NCBI RefSeq assembly: GCF_900109615.1
Contig: NZ_FOIX01000003.1
Span: 248,001-312,000 of the forward strand
Direction of reading: 5' to 3'
From: Kaistella antarctica
GTDB lineage: Bacteria > Bacteroidota > Bacteroidia > Flavobacteriales > Weeksellaceae
Length of the DNA stretch: 64,000 bases
The translations under genes and the position numbers were made by a program. Shown one piece after another: positions 43,137 through 52,107 of this stretch. Numbering within the stretch: position 1 is the stretch's first letter; the number at the start of each line of letters is the position of its first letter. Below the pieces are notes generated by a model, which searched no databases, had not been told where the DNA came from, and was given only the letters and a program-made list of their open reading frames with translations.

Positions 43137-44984
43137 ATGAAAAATTTCTTTGATAATGCCATTAATTTGGAATCTTTGTCTATTCTTTTCAGTCAGGCTC
43201 CTGTTGGTCTAGCGATGCTCATGGGGGAAGATCACGTTGTTCTAACTGCAAATGTGCTGTGTTTAGAATTTTGGCAGAAAGGATCAGAAGTTATTGGCTT
43301 ACCCATTTTGGAAGCGCTACCAGAAATAGCCAATCAAGAATTTCCGAAAATTCTGAGAGAAGTTTACCAAACTGGAACTACTTTTAAAGGTTCTAAAATA
43401 AAGACACTAATTGAAAAAGATAGTGTTCTTCAGACTTACTATTTCGATTTTATATATACGCCGATATTTGATACAGAAAGAATTACAGGAATTTCGGTCG
43501 TCGCAATCGATGTTACGGAACAGGTTTCTACTGAGCTTAAATTGAAGGAAAATGAATTGCTGTTTCGCGAACTGATGGAGATTTCAGATTATTCCACAGC
43601 AATTTACACAGGACAGGATTTGATTGTCACCTTCGCCAATGATCAAATGTTAAAAAGCTGGGGAAAAACCAGGGCGGTCATCGGTCAAAAATTAGAAGAT
43701 GCAATACCCGAGTTAGATGGACAGCCATTCGCGCAAATTCTTAGAGATGTTCTTACGACTGGCAAACCCTACATTGCTACTGAAGATAAGGTAGATTTAG
43801 TTGTAGATGATATGCTGCAGAGTTATTATTACAGTATTTCCTATCGTCCTCTCCATAATGCGAGTGGCGAGATTTACGCAATTTGGAATATGGCGATGAA
43901 TGTGACTGAGTTGGTTGAAGCGCGCTTGAAAGCCCAGAGAGCAGTAAAAGAATATAGAGATTTGGCAGAAGCCATGCCTCATATTGTCTGGACGACGGGA
44001 ACTGATGGACGACTTATTTATTTTAATGAAAATTTAGAGATTTTATTAAATAGAAGTCGAGCACAAATCGCAGATCTCGATTTTGAACAAGTTATTCATA
44101 AAGAAGATTTCCAAAATTTAAAGCGAATTTGGGCTCTTGCTGAAGTAGAGAAAAAAATATTTGAGTTGGAATTCCGGATTTATGATGGCAGAGGAGAAAA
44201 ATTTGTTTGGTATTTAAATAGAGCTACACCAGTTCTTGATGATGAGGGAAATATCTTCCAATGGATTGGAGCCAGTACGAACATTGATGAATTTAAAAAA
44301 CTGTCTGCGCAGAAAGATACTTTTTTAGGTATTGCAAGCCATGAATTGAAGACTCCTTTAACTTCATTAAAGCTTTATGCACAAGTGTTAGAACGTATGT
44401 TGCGAAAAACTGGCGATGAGAAAAATGCAGAAGTTGCCAAAAAAATGGATATACAGATCGTAAAACTGACTTCTTTAATCGGTGACTTATTAGATGTAAC
44501 AAAAATTAATTCGGGCAAAATCCATTTAAATAAAGAAGATTTTGACTTTGAAAAATTGGCATTAGAAATAATTGAAGATCAGCAAATGTCTACCTCTTAC
44601 CAAATTGAATTTAAAACAAAATCTGTGGGTATGGTTTTTGCTGACAGGGACAGGGTGGGTCAGGTAATGACCAATTTGATTTCGAATGCAATTAAATACG
44701 CTCCGAATACGGATAAAATCATCGTCCAAATTATTGAAGCTAATGGGAATGTAGAGTTTTCTGTGGAAGATTTTGGAATCGGAATGCCGGCAGATAAAAA
44801 AGACAGGGTTTTTGAGCAATATTATCGGGTAAGTGGAGATGATGGAAACACTTTTCCTGGAATTGGGTTGGGCCTGTTTATCTCTGCGGAAATTGTAGAG
44901 AGGTCAAATGGTAAAATTTGGGTAGAGAGTGTTCTTGAAAAAGGGTCAACCTTTAGTTTTTCTTTGCCTCAGGTAAAATCTTAA
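43137..44984 (+). CDS. Cytoplasmic PAS-domain sensor histidine kinase
   Basis: Three PAS domains (about residues 10-130, 135-260 and 275-390) precede a HisKA domain with SHELKTPLTSLKLYAQVL (phospho-His near residue 402) and a HATPase with NLISNAIKYAP, DFGIGMP and GIGLGLFIS. The first two PAS domains resemble each other (EALPEI/DAIPEL, PILREVYQTG/QILRDVLTTG), suggesting duplication. No membrane segment is seen, so the signal is internal. The 3' neighbour, 10 bp on, is a single receiver, its probable partner. Similar proteins in Bacteroidota often lack known signals. Confidence 0.9.
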   Translation: MKNFFDNAINLESLSILFSQAPVGLAMLMGEDHVVLTANVLCLEFWQKGSEVIGLPILEALPEIANQEFPKILREVYQTGTTFKGSKIKTLIEKDSVLQTYYFDFIYTPIFDTERITGISVVAIDVTEQVSTELKLKENELLFRELMEISDYSTAIYTGQDLIVTFANDQMLKSWGKTRAVIGQKLEDAIPELDGQPFAQILRDVLTTGKPYIATEDKVDLVVDDMLQSYYYSISYRPLHNASGEIYAIWNMAMNVTELVEARLKAQRAVKEYRDLAEAMPHIVWTTGTDGRLIYFNENLEILLNRSRAQIADLDFEQVIHKEDFQNLKRIWALAEVEKKIFELEFRIYDGRGEKFVWYLNRATPVLDDEGNIFQWIGASTNIDEFKKLSAQKDTFLGIASHELKTPLTSLKLYAQVLERMLRKTGDEKNAEVAKKMDIQIVKLTSLIGDLLDVTKINSGKIHLNKEDFDFEKLALEIIEDQQMSTSYQIEFKTKSVGMVFADRDRVGQVMTNLISNAIKYAPNTDKIIVQIIEANGNVEFSVEDFGIGMPADKKDRVFEQYYRVSGDDGNTFPGIGLGLFISAEIVERSNGKIWVESVLEKGSTFSFSLPQVKS

Positions 44985-44994
44985 AATAGAAAAA

Positions 44995-45360
44995 ATGAAC
45001 TCAAAAAAAATATTTATAGTTGATGATGATATTGCCATTCTGGATTCTTTGGGAACAATGTTAGATTTTGAAGGTTATGAAGTAAATACTTTTGAACGCG
45101 GCTCCGAAATTTTAAAATACGTTCAAAGAAGCAATAAGCCAAATATCATTATCTTAGATATGTGGTTGTCGGGTGAGGATGGACGAGACATTTGTAAAAA
45201 ACTAAAAGATAATATCGACACTAAAAACATTCCAGTCTTGATGATGTCTGCGAGCCGAGGCTTAGAACAAACGGCCATTCAATCGGGCGCCAATGACTTT
45301 ATTGCGAAACCATTTGAGATTGAAGATATTATAACTAAACTTAATTACCTCAGTTCTTGA
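44995..45360 (+). CDS. Single-domain response regulator (receiver only)
   Basis: The 121-residue protein is a CheY-like receiver: acidic pocket VDDD (residues 9-12), phospho-acceptor Asp55 in IIILDMWLSG, Thr/Ser switch SAS and Lys of AKPFE. There is no output domain, so signalling passes through protein contact or a phosphorelay. It lies 10 bp after the PAS kinase gene and is followed by a terminator. Confidence 0.93.
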   Translation: MNSKKIFIVDDDIAILDSLGTMLDFEGYEVNTFERGSEILKYVQRSNKPNIIILDMWLSGEDGRDICKKLKDNIDTKNIPVLMMSASRGLEQTAIQSGANDFIAKPFEIEDIITKLNYLSS

Positions 45361-45365
45361 AAAAT

Positions 45366-45395
45366 AAAAGACAACTTAATCAGATTGTCTTTTTT
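45366..45395 (+). terminator. Terminator of the kinase/receiver operon
   Basis: AAAAGACAA and TTGTCTTTT arms enclose a short loop and end in a T-tract directly after the receiver stop. Confidence 0.8.
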
Positions 45396-45410
45396 AGTTT
45401 TAGTCCGTTT

Positions 45411-45671
45411 TTAAATTCTTTCGACATGGAAATTAAGTCCCGTCGAGAAGTTTAATTGGAAATTGGAATTAAGTCTATATTTTAATTTTTTAGTAATTTC
45501 AGAGAGATAAAACATATTATCAAATGATTGATTCGAGGTAGCTTTTGCAATCAATTGCTCATTATTAATCTTCACTCCAGAATCATCACATCGAATGAAT
45601 TGTAAACCGAATTTAGTATGTAGAATTTCGAGGAATTTTACATCCTCAAGAGATAGTATATTTTCTGACAT
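45411..45671 (-). CDS. Hypothetical protein, 86 residues
   Basis: A small soluble protein beginning MSENILSLEDVKFLEILHTKF with no signal peptide. I do not recognise a family. Coding is supported by typical composition and a position between the operon terminator and uvrD without overlap. Confidence is moderate. Confidence 0.5.
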   Translation of the reverse strand: MSENILSLEDVKFLEILHTKFGLQFIRCDDSGVKINNEQLIAKATSNQSFDNMFYLSEITKKLKYRLNSNFQLNFSTGLNFHVERI

Positions 45672-45809
45672 GGAATTTAGTTTTGTTGATTTGTAATTAA
45701 CAGTTCTTCAATTTTTGTGCCTTTTCCTTTGTACATTCTAATTTTTCTATAAGTATTATTAGCGTTTCCGTCAACACTGCGTTTATAAGGTAATTCTCTA
45801 AAATTTCCG

Positions 45810-45817
45810 TAAATTTG
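45810..45817 (+). promoter_or_regulatory. -7 box of uvrD/pcrA
   Basis: TAAATTTG matches TAnnTTTG, 14 nt before the ATG at 45832. Confidence 0.6.
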
Positions 45818-45831
45818 AAACTCAATTTATT

Positions 45832-48165
45832 ATGCAAATGGATTATTTAAAAGGACTCAATAAACCTCAATATGAAGCTGTAACATCTCTTGAAGGACCT
45901 TTGATGGTGCTTGCTGGAGCAGGTTCTGGTAAAACGCGCGTGCTCACCATGCGTATCGCCCATTTGATAACCAATTTGGTAGATCCTTTTAATATTCTGG
46001 CTTTAACTTTCACCAACAAAGCCGCTAAAGAAATGAAGGAAAGGATTGCAAAAGTTGTGGGTCAAAGTGAAGCGCGATCTCTCTGGATGGGAACTTTCCA
46101 CTCTGTCTTTGCCAGGATTTTACGATCTGAGGCGCACTATATTGGGTTTCCGTCCAACTTTACGATTTACGATTCCCAAGATTCTCTAAATGTAATCAGA
46201 AAGGTTTTAAAAGAATTGAATATCGATGGTGACTTATACAAACCGAAAAAAGTTCAGGCAAGAATATCTTCTTACAAAAATAATCTTATTACCGTAAAAG
46301 CCTATTTCAATAATCCCGAACTTATCGAAGCTGATGAGCGTGCCAATATGAAAAGCATCGGTGCAATTTATCAAAAATATGTGGATGTTTGTTTCCGAAA
46401 TGGAGCTATGGATTTTGATGATTTATTGCTAAGAACCAATGAACTGTTAACGAGGTTTCCCGAAGTTCTTGCCAAATATCAAGATCGTTTCAGGTATATT
46501 TTAGTCGATGAGTACCAAGATACCAACCATTCCCAATATTTAATTGTGAAAGCATTAGCTTCAAAATTTGAAAATATTTGTGTAGTGGGAGACGATGCGC
46601 AATCTATTTACTCTTTCCGTGGTGCGAATATCTACAATATCTTAAACTTTAAAAAAGATTACCCTGATGCCGTAACCGTTTCCTTGGAACAAAATTACCG
46701 TTCGACTCAAAATATCGTTAATGCTGCTAATGTTGTTATTTCTAAAAACTTACAGCAGTTTAAAAAAAATGTCTTCAGTGATAATGAAGAAGGCGAGAAA
46801 ATAAAAGTCTACCGTTCTCTTTCCGATGCTGATGAGGCTAATTTTGTAGCTTCTAATATTTGGGAACAGCACAATTCTGACCAGAAAAAATTTACTGATT
46901 TCGCTATTCTATACCGTACCAATTCTCAAACCCGTGCCTTTGAAGATGCGCTGAGGAGAAAGAATATTCCGTATCGTGTTTTCGGTGGATTATCTTTTTA
47001 CCAAAGAAAAGAGGTAAAAGATCTTATCGCGTATTTGCGTCTGTTGGTCAATGAAAATGATTCTGAAGCATTGTCTAGAATTATCAATTATCCCGTACGT
47101 GGAATTGGAGAAACAACCCAAAATAAACTGATTGTTTTTGCAGACTCTCAGAATATTGCAGTTACTCAAGTCTTAGACAATCTCGGTTTTTATGCGCCCA
47201 ACTTAAAATTGAATAATGGAATCTTAACCAAGCTTTCTGATTTCTGGTCAATGATTAAAGCATTTCAGGTCATGTTAAAAACTGAAAATGCGTACAATGT
47301 CGCTATGGAAGTTGCCAAGCGAAGTGGAGTCATAAAATTTCTAAAAGACGATCAAACTCCGGAAGGAATTTCGCGAGTAGAAAACATTCAGGAGTTGATG
47401 AACTCGATGCAAGGTTTTATCGAAGAACAGCAACAGTTAGAAGATGGCGACGCGTCACTCTCGAGCTTTTTGGAGAACATTGCGCTTTCCGCCGATACGC
47501 AAACGGATAAAAATCAAGATGGCGACCAGGTTTCTTTGATGACCATTCATCTATCCAAAGGGCTGGAGTTTCCAGTGGTGCACGTTGTTGGTCTGGAGGA
47601 AAACTTGTTTCCGAGTTTTATGAGTTCCTCAACACGAGAAGAGTTGGAAGAGGAGAGAAGGCTTTTTTATGTTGCTTTAACCAGAGCCGAAAAGCAGGTC
47701 TTTTTTACCTACGCCGTTTCCCGTTTTCAATGGGGGAAAATTACGAGCGCAGAACCATCGAGGTTTTTAAGTGAAGTTGATGAGCAATATTTAGAGTTCA
47801 TCAATCCGGCCACCGAAAGTCGTTTCATGAATAATTCAGGTTTGAAATCGAGCATTTTTGACGATGATAATAGTGAACCTCGGTTCTTTAAAAAGAAAGA
47901 TCCCAAGAAAACCATCGAGAAAAATGAACCAGCTCCGATCCCGCAGAATTTAAAACCGGTAGCTACGGCAAGAATTATAAATCCAAGCGGAAATTCTTCC
48001 CAAGATATTGAAGTGGGTGATCGTGTTCGTCATGACCGTTTCGGCGTGGGAGAAGTTATTTTCCTTGATGGTACTGATGCACAAAACATTAAAGCAAAAG
48101 TTAAATTTCAGCATGAAGGCGAGAAGAATTTGATTCTGAAATTTGCGAAGTTGACTAAAATTTAA
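45832..48165 (+). CDS. uvrD: UvrD/PcrA-type superfamily 1 DNA helicase
   Basis: A 3'-5' helicase for nucleotide excision and mismatch repair and fork clearing. Motif I AGAGSGKT (28-35), TFTNKAAKEM, DEYQDTN, QSIYSFRGA, QNYRS and the C-terminal FYVALTRAEKQ are all present. The C-terminus carries the PcrA/UvrD tail (VGDRVRHDRFGVGEVIFL) that contacts RNA polymerase. The 777-residue length is normal. Two nearby ATGs (45832 and 45838) make the exact start uncertain by two residues. Confidence 0.94.
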   Translation: MQMDYLKGLNKPQYEAVTSLEGPLMVLAGAGSGKTRVLTMRIAHLITNLVDPFNILALTFTNKAAKEMKERIAKVVGQSEARSLWMGTFHSVFARILRSEAHYIGFPSNFTIYDSQDSLNVIRKVLKELNIDGDLYKPKKVQARISSYKNNLITVKAYFNNPELIEADERANMKSIGAIYQKYVDVCFRNGAMDFDDLLLRTNELLTRFPEVLAKYQDRFRYILVDEYQDTNHSQYLIVKALASKFENICVVGDDAQSIYSFRGANIYNILNFKKDYPDAVTVSLEQNYRSTQNIVNAANVVISKNLQQFKKNVFSDNEEGEKIKVYRSLSDADEANFVASNIWEQHNSDQKKFTDFAILYRTNSQTRAFEDALRRKNIPYRVFGGLSFYQRKEVKDLIAYLRLLVNENDSEALSRIINYPVRGIGETTQNKLIVFADSQNIAVTQVLDNLGFYAPNLKLNNGILTKLSDFWSMIKAFQVMLKTENAYNVAMEVAKRSGVIKFLKDDQTPEGISRVENIQELMNSMQGFIEEQQQLEDGDASLSSFLENIALSADTQTDKNQDGDQVSLMTIHLSKGLEFPVVHVVGLEENLFPSFMSSSTREELEEERRLFYVALTRAEKQVFFTYAVSRFQWGKITSAEPSRFLSEVDEQYLEFINPATESRFMNNSGLKSSIFDDDNSEPRFFKKKDPKKTIEKNEPAPIPQNLKPVATARIINPSGNSSQDIEVGDRVRHDRFGVGEVIFLDGTDAQNIKAKVKFQHEGEKNLILKFAKLTKI

Positions 48166-48174
48166 AATAAAAAA

Positions 48175-48199
48175 AAGAGCTTTCTATTGGAAAGCTCTT
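48175..48199 (-). terminator. Terminator of the minus-strand secreted-protein operon
   Basis: AAGAGCTTTC (48175-48184) and GAAAGCTCTT (48190-48199) enclose a short loop. Read on the minus strand the hairpin runs into eight Ts, after the stop at 48220. Confidence 0.85.
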
Positions 48200-48219
48200 C
48201 TGATTATTAGTTTTAATGA

Positions 48220-48513
48220 TTATTTTTTTTCTTGCACGCTTTGTTCGCTGGTAGCATTTTCAATTTTTCTCTGAATTTCTAATTTTTTCGTAACTGCTTC
48301 TTTTCGTGCTTTTACTTCTGCTGCAGCACTATTTTTCTCCTCTGTCTGTACTTGGGCTTTGTATTGGTTGTACGGAATACCATTTACCAGAGGATTATGA
48401 GGATCCTCGGTACTTGTGGTATATTCTTTTACCTGTCTTACAGGCTCAGCCTTTTGAGCGTAGATGAAAACTGTTCCTAGCAAAAGTGTTGTGGTGATTA
48501 TTATTTTTTTCAT
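48220..48513 (-). CDS. Small secreted protein, third gene of surface operon
   Basis: A signal peptide (MKKIIITTTLLLGTVFIYAQ) is followed by about 75 polar residues rich in Glu, Lys and Ala (AAAEVKARKEAVTKKLEIQRKIENA), probably a coiled coil. I do not recognise it. It follows the C1q-like gene by 20 bp and ends at a terminator, so it is the last gene of the operon. Confidence 0.7.
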   Translation of the reverse strand: MKKIIITTTLLLGTVFIYAQKAEPVRQVKEYTTSTEDPHNPLVNGIPYNQYKAQVQTEEKNSAAAEVKARKEAVTKKLEIQRKIENATSEQSVQEKK

Positions 48514-48533
48514 GATGTCTAATTTTAAAATAT

Positions 48534-49811
48534 TTATTGATGAATTAAATGAATGCTGAAATTAGTTGCGGGTGGAAATAAATTATTAGTTGCGGAGCCA
48601 TTTTGTACTACTGCGATGCGTACCTTTTGTCCCACAGTAAAAGTTTTTTCTAAATTAACCGAAGCATCAGTGTGAAATTGTCCTATTACCGCATTATTTG
48701 TATAAGTTTGTTTTGCGGTATTTCCATCTACTTGTATTCTAACATTGGATTGAGCTCCTGCTATTGTGTTTGAAGATGAAAAGCTAATCTGTGCTTTTAC
48801 AGCGTAATATCCTGTAACAGGAATGGTATATTCTCCGGTTGTCGCATTATAATTTGCGCCACCGCTCTCGTCTAGACCTAACCACGTGTTGACAACTGTA
48901 ACAATACCACTTGGTGTTGATTGTGAACTTCCGCCCGTTGAACTTAAATGCACTTTTGCCGCACCTCCATTTTGCCACGTTGCATTTCCTGAAGCGTCGC
49001 TGGTTAACACTTTGCCAGCACCTGCTCCTATATTACTGAATCGTATAGGTCCTTCAGTTACCAAAGCTTTACCGGTATCATTGGACGTAAAGTAACCAGC
49101 GGTTCCTGTTTGGGTAGAGCCTAATACAGAATAACCAGCCGGAGTAACCCCATAGACGCCAAACCCGCTACCTTCTTGGGACCCCCAAACACCGATGCCT
49201 AAAGAACTTGTTCCATTATTAACGCCTCGTACCGCTGTAGAGTAAGCTCCCGGAGTTGTAGAATTTATTACCCCTTTCACAGCAGAAATTTGATCAGTTA
49301 CTGAATTATTGATGCCTTCCAAGGAACTTCCTGCTCCAGTGTTTGTTACTTGAAGAAGTGATGCTGCATTATTAGCTGTTCCAACATAAGGCAAAGTGAA
49401 ACTTGAGCCGCTTCCAGAATTTTTTGAATACAAGGCATATGGAACACTCAACAATTGTGTAGTTCCTGCAATCGAATAAGTTGTTCCTCCACTTGGATCG
49501 ACTTCTGTTTTAATGTAATAGGAATCGGCAGACCAGTCGATTCCAGCAATTGTTCCACTAATTAGGGTGCCTGATCCAACCTGAATAGATATTAGTCCAT
49601 TTAAATTGGTTGTGGCAGTTTGTGATTCTGAATAAACTACTGTTCCTGTGACGGAAGTTTTAAGAATGCTGATCTTCAAGCCAACTGGAGCATTCTGTAT
49701 TAGAACGCCAGATCCATTTCTGATAACAGCTTGGTAAGAAAATTTTTCTGGTGCTTGTGCAAAAATGATCATGCAGAAAAGCAATGCGAAGAGTTGTAAT
49801 GATTTTTTCAT
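48534..49811 (-). CDS. Secreted tail-fibre-like protein with C1q-like C-terminal domain
   Basis: A signal peptide (LLFCMIIFAQ) leads into the common Bacteroidota N-terminal module APEKFSYQAVIRNGSGVLIQNAPVGLKISIL. A Gly/Ser/Thr-rich central region has fibre-like repeats (STAVRGVNNGTSSLGIGVWGSQ). The last 130 residues are a C1q/TNF-like jelly roll (NYNATTGEYTIPVTGYYAVKAQISF). Proteins of this plan are surface adhesins or appendage subunits. It is encoded 2 bp after a T9SS protein. Confidence 0.78.
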   Translation of the reverse strand: MKKSLQLFALLFCMIIFAQAPEKFSYQAVIRNGSGVLIQNAPVGLKISILKTSVTGTVVYSESQTATTNLNGLISIQVGSGTLISGTIAGIDWSADSYYIKTEVDPSGGTTYSIAGTTQLLSVPYALYSKNSGSGSSFTLPYVGTANNAASLLQVTNTGAGSSLEGINNSVTDQISAVKGVINSTTPGAYSTAVRGVNNGTSSLGIGVWGSQEGSGFGVYGVTPAGYSVLGSTQTGTAGYFTSNDTGKALVTEGPIRFSNIGAGAGKVLTSDASGNATWQNGGAAKVHLSSTGGSSQSTPSGIVTVVNTWLGLDESGGANYNATTGEYTIPVTGYYAVKAQISFSSSNTIAGAQSNVRIQVDGNTAKQTYTNNAVIGQFHTDASVNLEKTFTVGQKVRIAVVQNGSATNNLFPPATNFSIHLIHQ

Positions 49812-49813
49812 GG

Positions 49814-50302
49814 TTATTTGTTTTTAATTATTTTAAAGGTTTTTATATTTTTTTCATCACTCGAAATGGAGAGGATATATAGTCCTGAAGAAAGAGTGGA
49901 AGTGTTAATTTCAGTTTTCAAATTTTTCAATTCTCCTTTGCTGATTATTCTGCCAGTACCATCAAATAGTTGGTAAGAGGATTTTTCTAACTTTTCAGCG
50001 TTAAAATCAACAATTAGAAAATCCTTCACCGGATTAGGGTAAATCGTGATGTTCTTATTTACTGAAGATTCGCTAGTTGCTAATACATAAATTTCATAGG
50101 GTTGCTGAACACCGGGATTTACTTCTCCGGTTGCTGTCTTTTGGGGTTCGTAGAATATTTGGCCCACAGAATAAGAAAGCGAGCCTGCCGTAGAATGCAC
50201 GGTTCCGCCTGCTGCCAGGGTTGTTTGTTGCGCTTGGTAAATTCCTGCACAGCAGAGAAAAAATACCAGATTAATTTTTAAGAGTAAAGAATGTTTTTTC
50301 AT
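49814..50302 (-). CDS. Short T9SS sorting-domain surface protein
   Basis: A signal peptide is followed by a 50-residue Gly/Ser-rich module (GGTVHSTAGSLSYSVGQIFYEPQ...GVQQPYEIYVL) found upstream of such operons, then a type A T9SS sorting domain (ITIYPNPVKDFLIVDF, LSSGLYILSI). It is an unusually short cargo (162 residues) and probably a surface anchor or partner of the next gene. It is first in the operon; the 505 bp upstream (50303-50807) hold no gene. Confidence 0.82.
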   Translation of the reverse strand: MKKHSLLLKINLVFFLCCAGIYQAQQTTLAAGGTVHSTAGSLSYSVGQIFYEPQKTATGEVNPGVQQPYEIYVLATSESSVNKNITIYPNPVKDFLIVDFNAEKLEKSSYQLFDGTGRIISKGELKNLKTEINTSTLSSGLYILSISSDEKNIKTFKIIKNK

Positions 50303-50807
50303 TGTGTTATTATTTTTAAATATTAGTGATGAATGTCCGTCATCTTTTCTGTATGGGTTTAAGCATTTTACAGAACAGTAATTTCTCCCACTACAAAAAT
50401 TGGGGTTTTAAAAATAGAAAACATGGGTTTAAACACGGTTTTTCGTAGGGTGAATTCACCGTAATTTGGTTTCAGATGATAAATAGTTAGGTGAGAGAAA
50501 AAAAGGGAGAATAAAAGGAACTGATCTTTTGACTATCAATGTGATCGAGTTGGAGTTTAAAAGTTGATTGATGAAATGAGAATTTTACTTGAACTATTAT
50601 TTATGTAATTCACGTCAGAAATAAGATTTATAGAAGCGGAATGGTAGAGCAACTCGTCCTTTTTGGGACGCGATAAGGATATTGAGCTGGAGTGTAACCA
50701 GAAATAGATCTCAGTTATATAATAATAAAGAGATTATACTCATATCGATTTTAAAGTAATAAAGATATGATTTCGAAGAAGGTGGAAATTTAAAGCAAGC
50801 TTACATT
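50303..50807. other. Gene-free region upstream of the T9SS surface operon
   Basis: This stretch must hold the promoter of the minus-strand operon. It contains a tRNA-like word near 50641 that does not extend to a full tRNA. I see no exact -7 box, repeat or reliable ORF. Confidence 0.4.
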
Positions 50808-51191
50808 TTACTTGACCAATTCCTGAAACAATCGCTCAAAAGTTTTGTCTAAATCCTGTGTTTTACCAGGATGGGGACGAGAAGTTTGTATGACCGAACT
50901 TCTAACCGCCGTCAACCAGCGGAATCTTTCGGGAATATCGAGTAGGGCGATTGGGCCGCCTTCCTTTTGTCCACTTGCCACGTGTTTAAAATTTTCTAGA
51001 TTTTGAGAAATATCATGATAGTCTATTTCAGGGTTCATCGACTTGAATTTTTCGGTGCAGAGATGGAATTCAAAGCGGATGTATTTTTCGCGTTTAGAAA
51101 ACATGAGGAGTCCGATATTGAAAAATTCTTCTCTCTCCACTTTCGGTACGAGCCGGATTACTGCGTATTCGTAAATTTTAGACTCTTGCAT
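50808..51191 (-). CDS. DUF3037 protein, partner of HipA-like kinase
   Basis: The 127-residue protein has the DUF3037 pattern YEYAVIRLVPKVEREEFFNIGLLMFSKREKYIRFEFHL. Function is unknown. It overlaps the HipA-like gene by 14 bp, the usual arrangement of this pair. Translational coupling is likely. Confidence 0.8.
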   Translation of the reverse strand: MQESKIYEYAVIRLVPKVEREEFFNIGLLMFSKREKYIRFEFHLCTEKFKSMNPEIDYHDISQNLENFKHVASGQKEGGPIALLDIPERFRWLTAVRSSVIQTSRPHPGKTQDLDKTFERLFQELVK

Positions 51192-51960
51192 TTTTGGCTT
51201 CGTTTAAAAAGTTGACAGAATAATCGCGGCGTGTTTTCAGAAAATTGAAATACACTTCTTTTATTTGAGCCGGCGAATCGTCGGTATCTTTCCAGTCGAG
51301 CCATTCTAGGGGAATTAACTCTACAATTTCGTGTAATATATCATCAGTCAAAACCGAGTGGGCAATTTGATCTGCTTCATCAAGAAGGGTCGCTTGCGAA
51401 AGAAGAACATGGTCTTTTACATAGGTGAAAGGAGTGAGCGCGCTCTTGTCAAAATTCATCCAGGAATGGTGAAAATATAAGGAAGCGCCGTTATCAATCA
51501 CCCACAATTCTTTGTGCCACATTAAGAGATTGGTATTCTTAAAAGTGCGGTCGATATTGGTAATGTAGCCATCTAACCAAACAATTTTGGAAGCTAAGAG
51601 CGGATCGACTTTAATAGAAGGGTCGTAAGCGATGGCGCCGGAGAGAAAATGCAATCCTAAATTTAATCCTTCGGAGAACTTGAGTAGATCCTGGATTTCT
51701 TCATCAGCTTCAGTGCGGCCGAAATCTACATCGAGGTTGGCGAAAACCAATTCGGGGATTGGTAAACCGAGAACCTGAGCGATTTTCCCACCCAACAATT
51801 CGGAAATCAACATCTTGACACCGTGACCGGCGCCCCGAAATTTTAAAACATATTTGAAATCGTCATCAGCCTCGGCAAGTGCGGGCAAAGAACCACCTTC
51901 TCGCAAAGGCAGAATGTAGCGCATGACCGTAACTGTTCGAAGCGATAAATCTAAACTCAT
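51178..51960 (-). CDS. HipA-like kinase domain protein
   Basis: The protein has a phosphatidylinositol-kinase-like core of the HipA superfamily: a glycine-rich loop region with KYVLKFRGAGHG, the catalytic WLDGYITNIDRTFKNTNLL (N-x-D-R-x-x-x-N-x-N type) and the metal-binding VIDNGASLYF. HipB and the N-terminal subdomain of classic HipA are absent, so it is not a standard toxin-antitoxin pair. Its target is unknown. A -7 box lies 4 nt before the ATG. Confidence 0.78.
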   Translation of the reverse strand: MSLDLSLRTVTVMRYILPLREGGSLPALAEADDDFKYVLKFRGAGHGVKMLISELLGGKIAQVLGLPIPELVFANLDVDFGRTEADEEIQDLLKFSEGLNLGLHFLSGAIAYDPSIKVDPLLASKIVWLDGYITNIDRTFKNTNLLMWHKELWVIDNGASLYFHHSWMNFDKSALTPFTYVKDHVLLSQATLLDEADQIAHSVLTDDILHEIVELIPLEWLDWKDTDDSPAQIKEVYFNFLKTRRDYSVNFLNEAKNARV

Positions 51961-51964
51961 GAGA

Positions 51965-51972
51965 CAAAAATA
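51965..51972 (-). promoter_or_regulatory. -7 box of the HipA-like/DUF3037 operon, probably leaderless
   Basis: On the minus strand TATTTTTG (51972-51965) matches TAnnTTTG and is followed by TCTC and then the ATG at 51960. Confidence 0.6.
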
Positions 51973-52107
51973 CGAAAAAATTAATGTGATAATTTGATTA
52001 TGTGTTGATTTGATAACGAATAAAAATACTTTCCATTAAGCATTATGATGACGTTTGATTTGCGAGGTGCGGGGAGCGAAATGCGAGGTGCGAGATTCGC
52101 GTTTTGT

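Noticed and set aside
50637..50685. Possible tRNA gene (GGTAGAGCAACTCG... with a stem-like GTCC/GGAC)
   Set aside because: Only a D-arm/anticodon-like piece is present. There is no T-loop GTTCGAA and no acceptor stem pairing.
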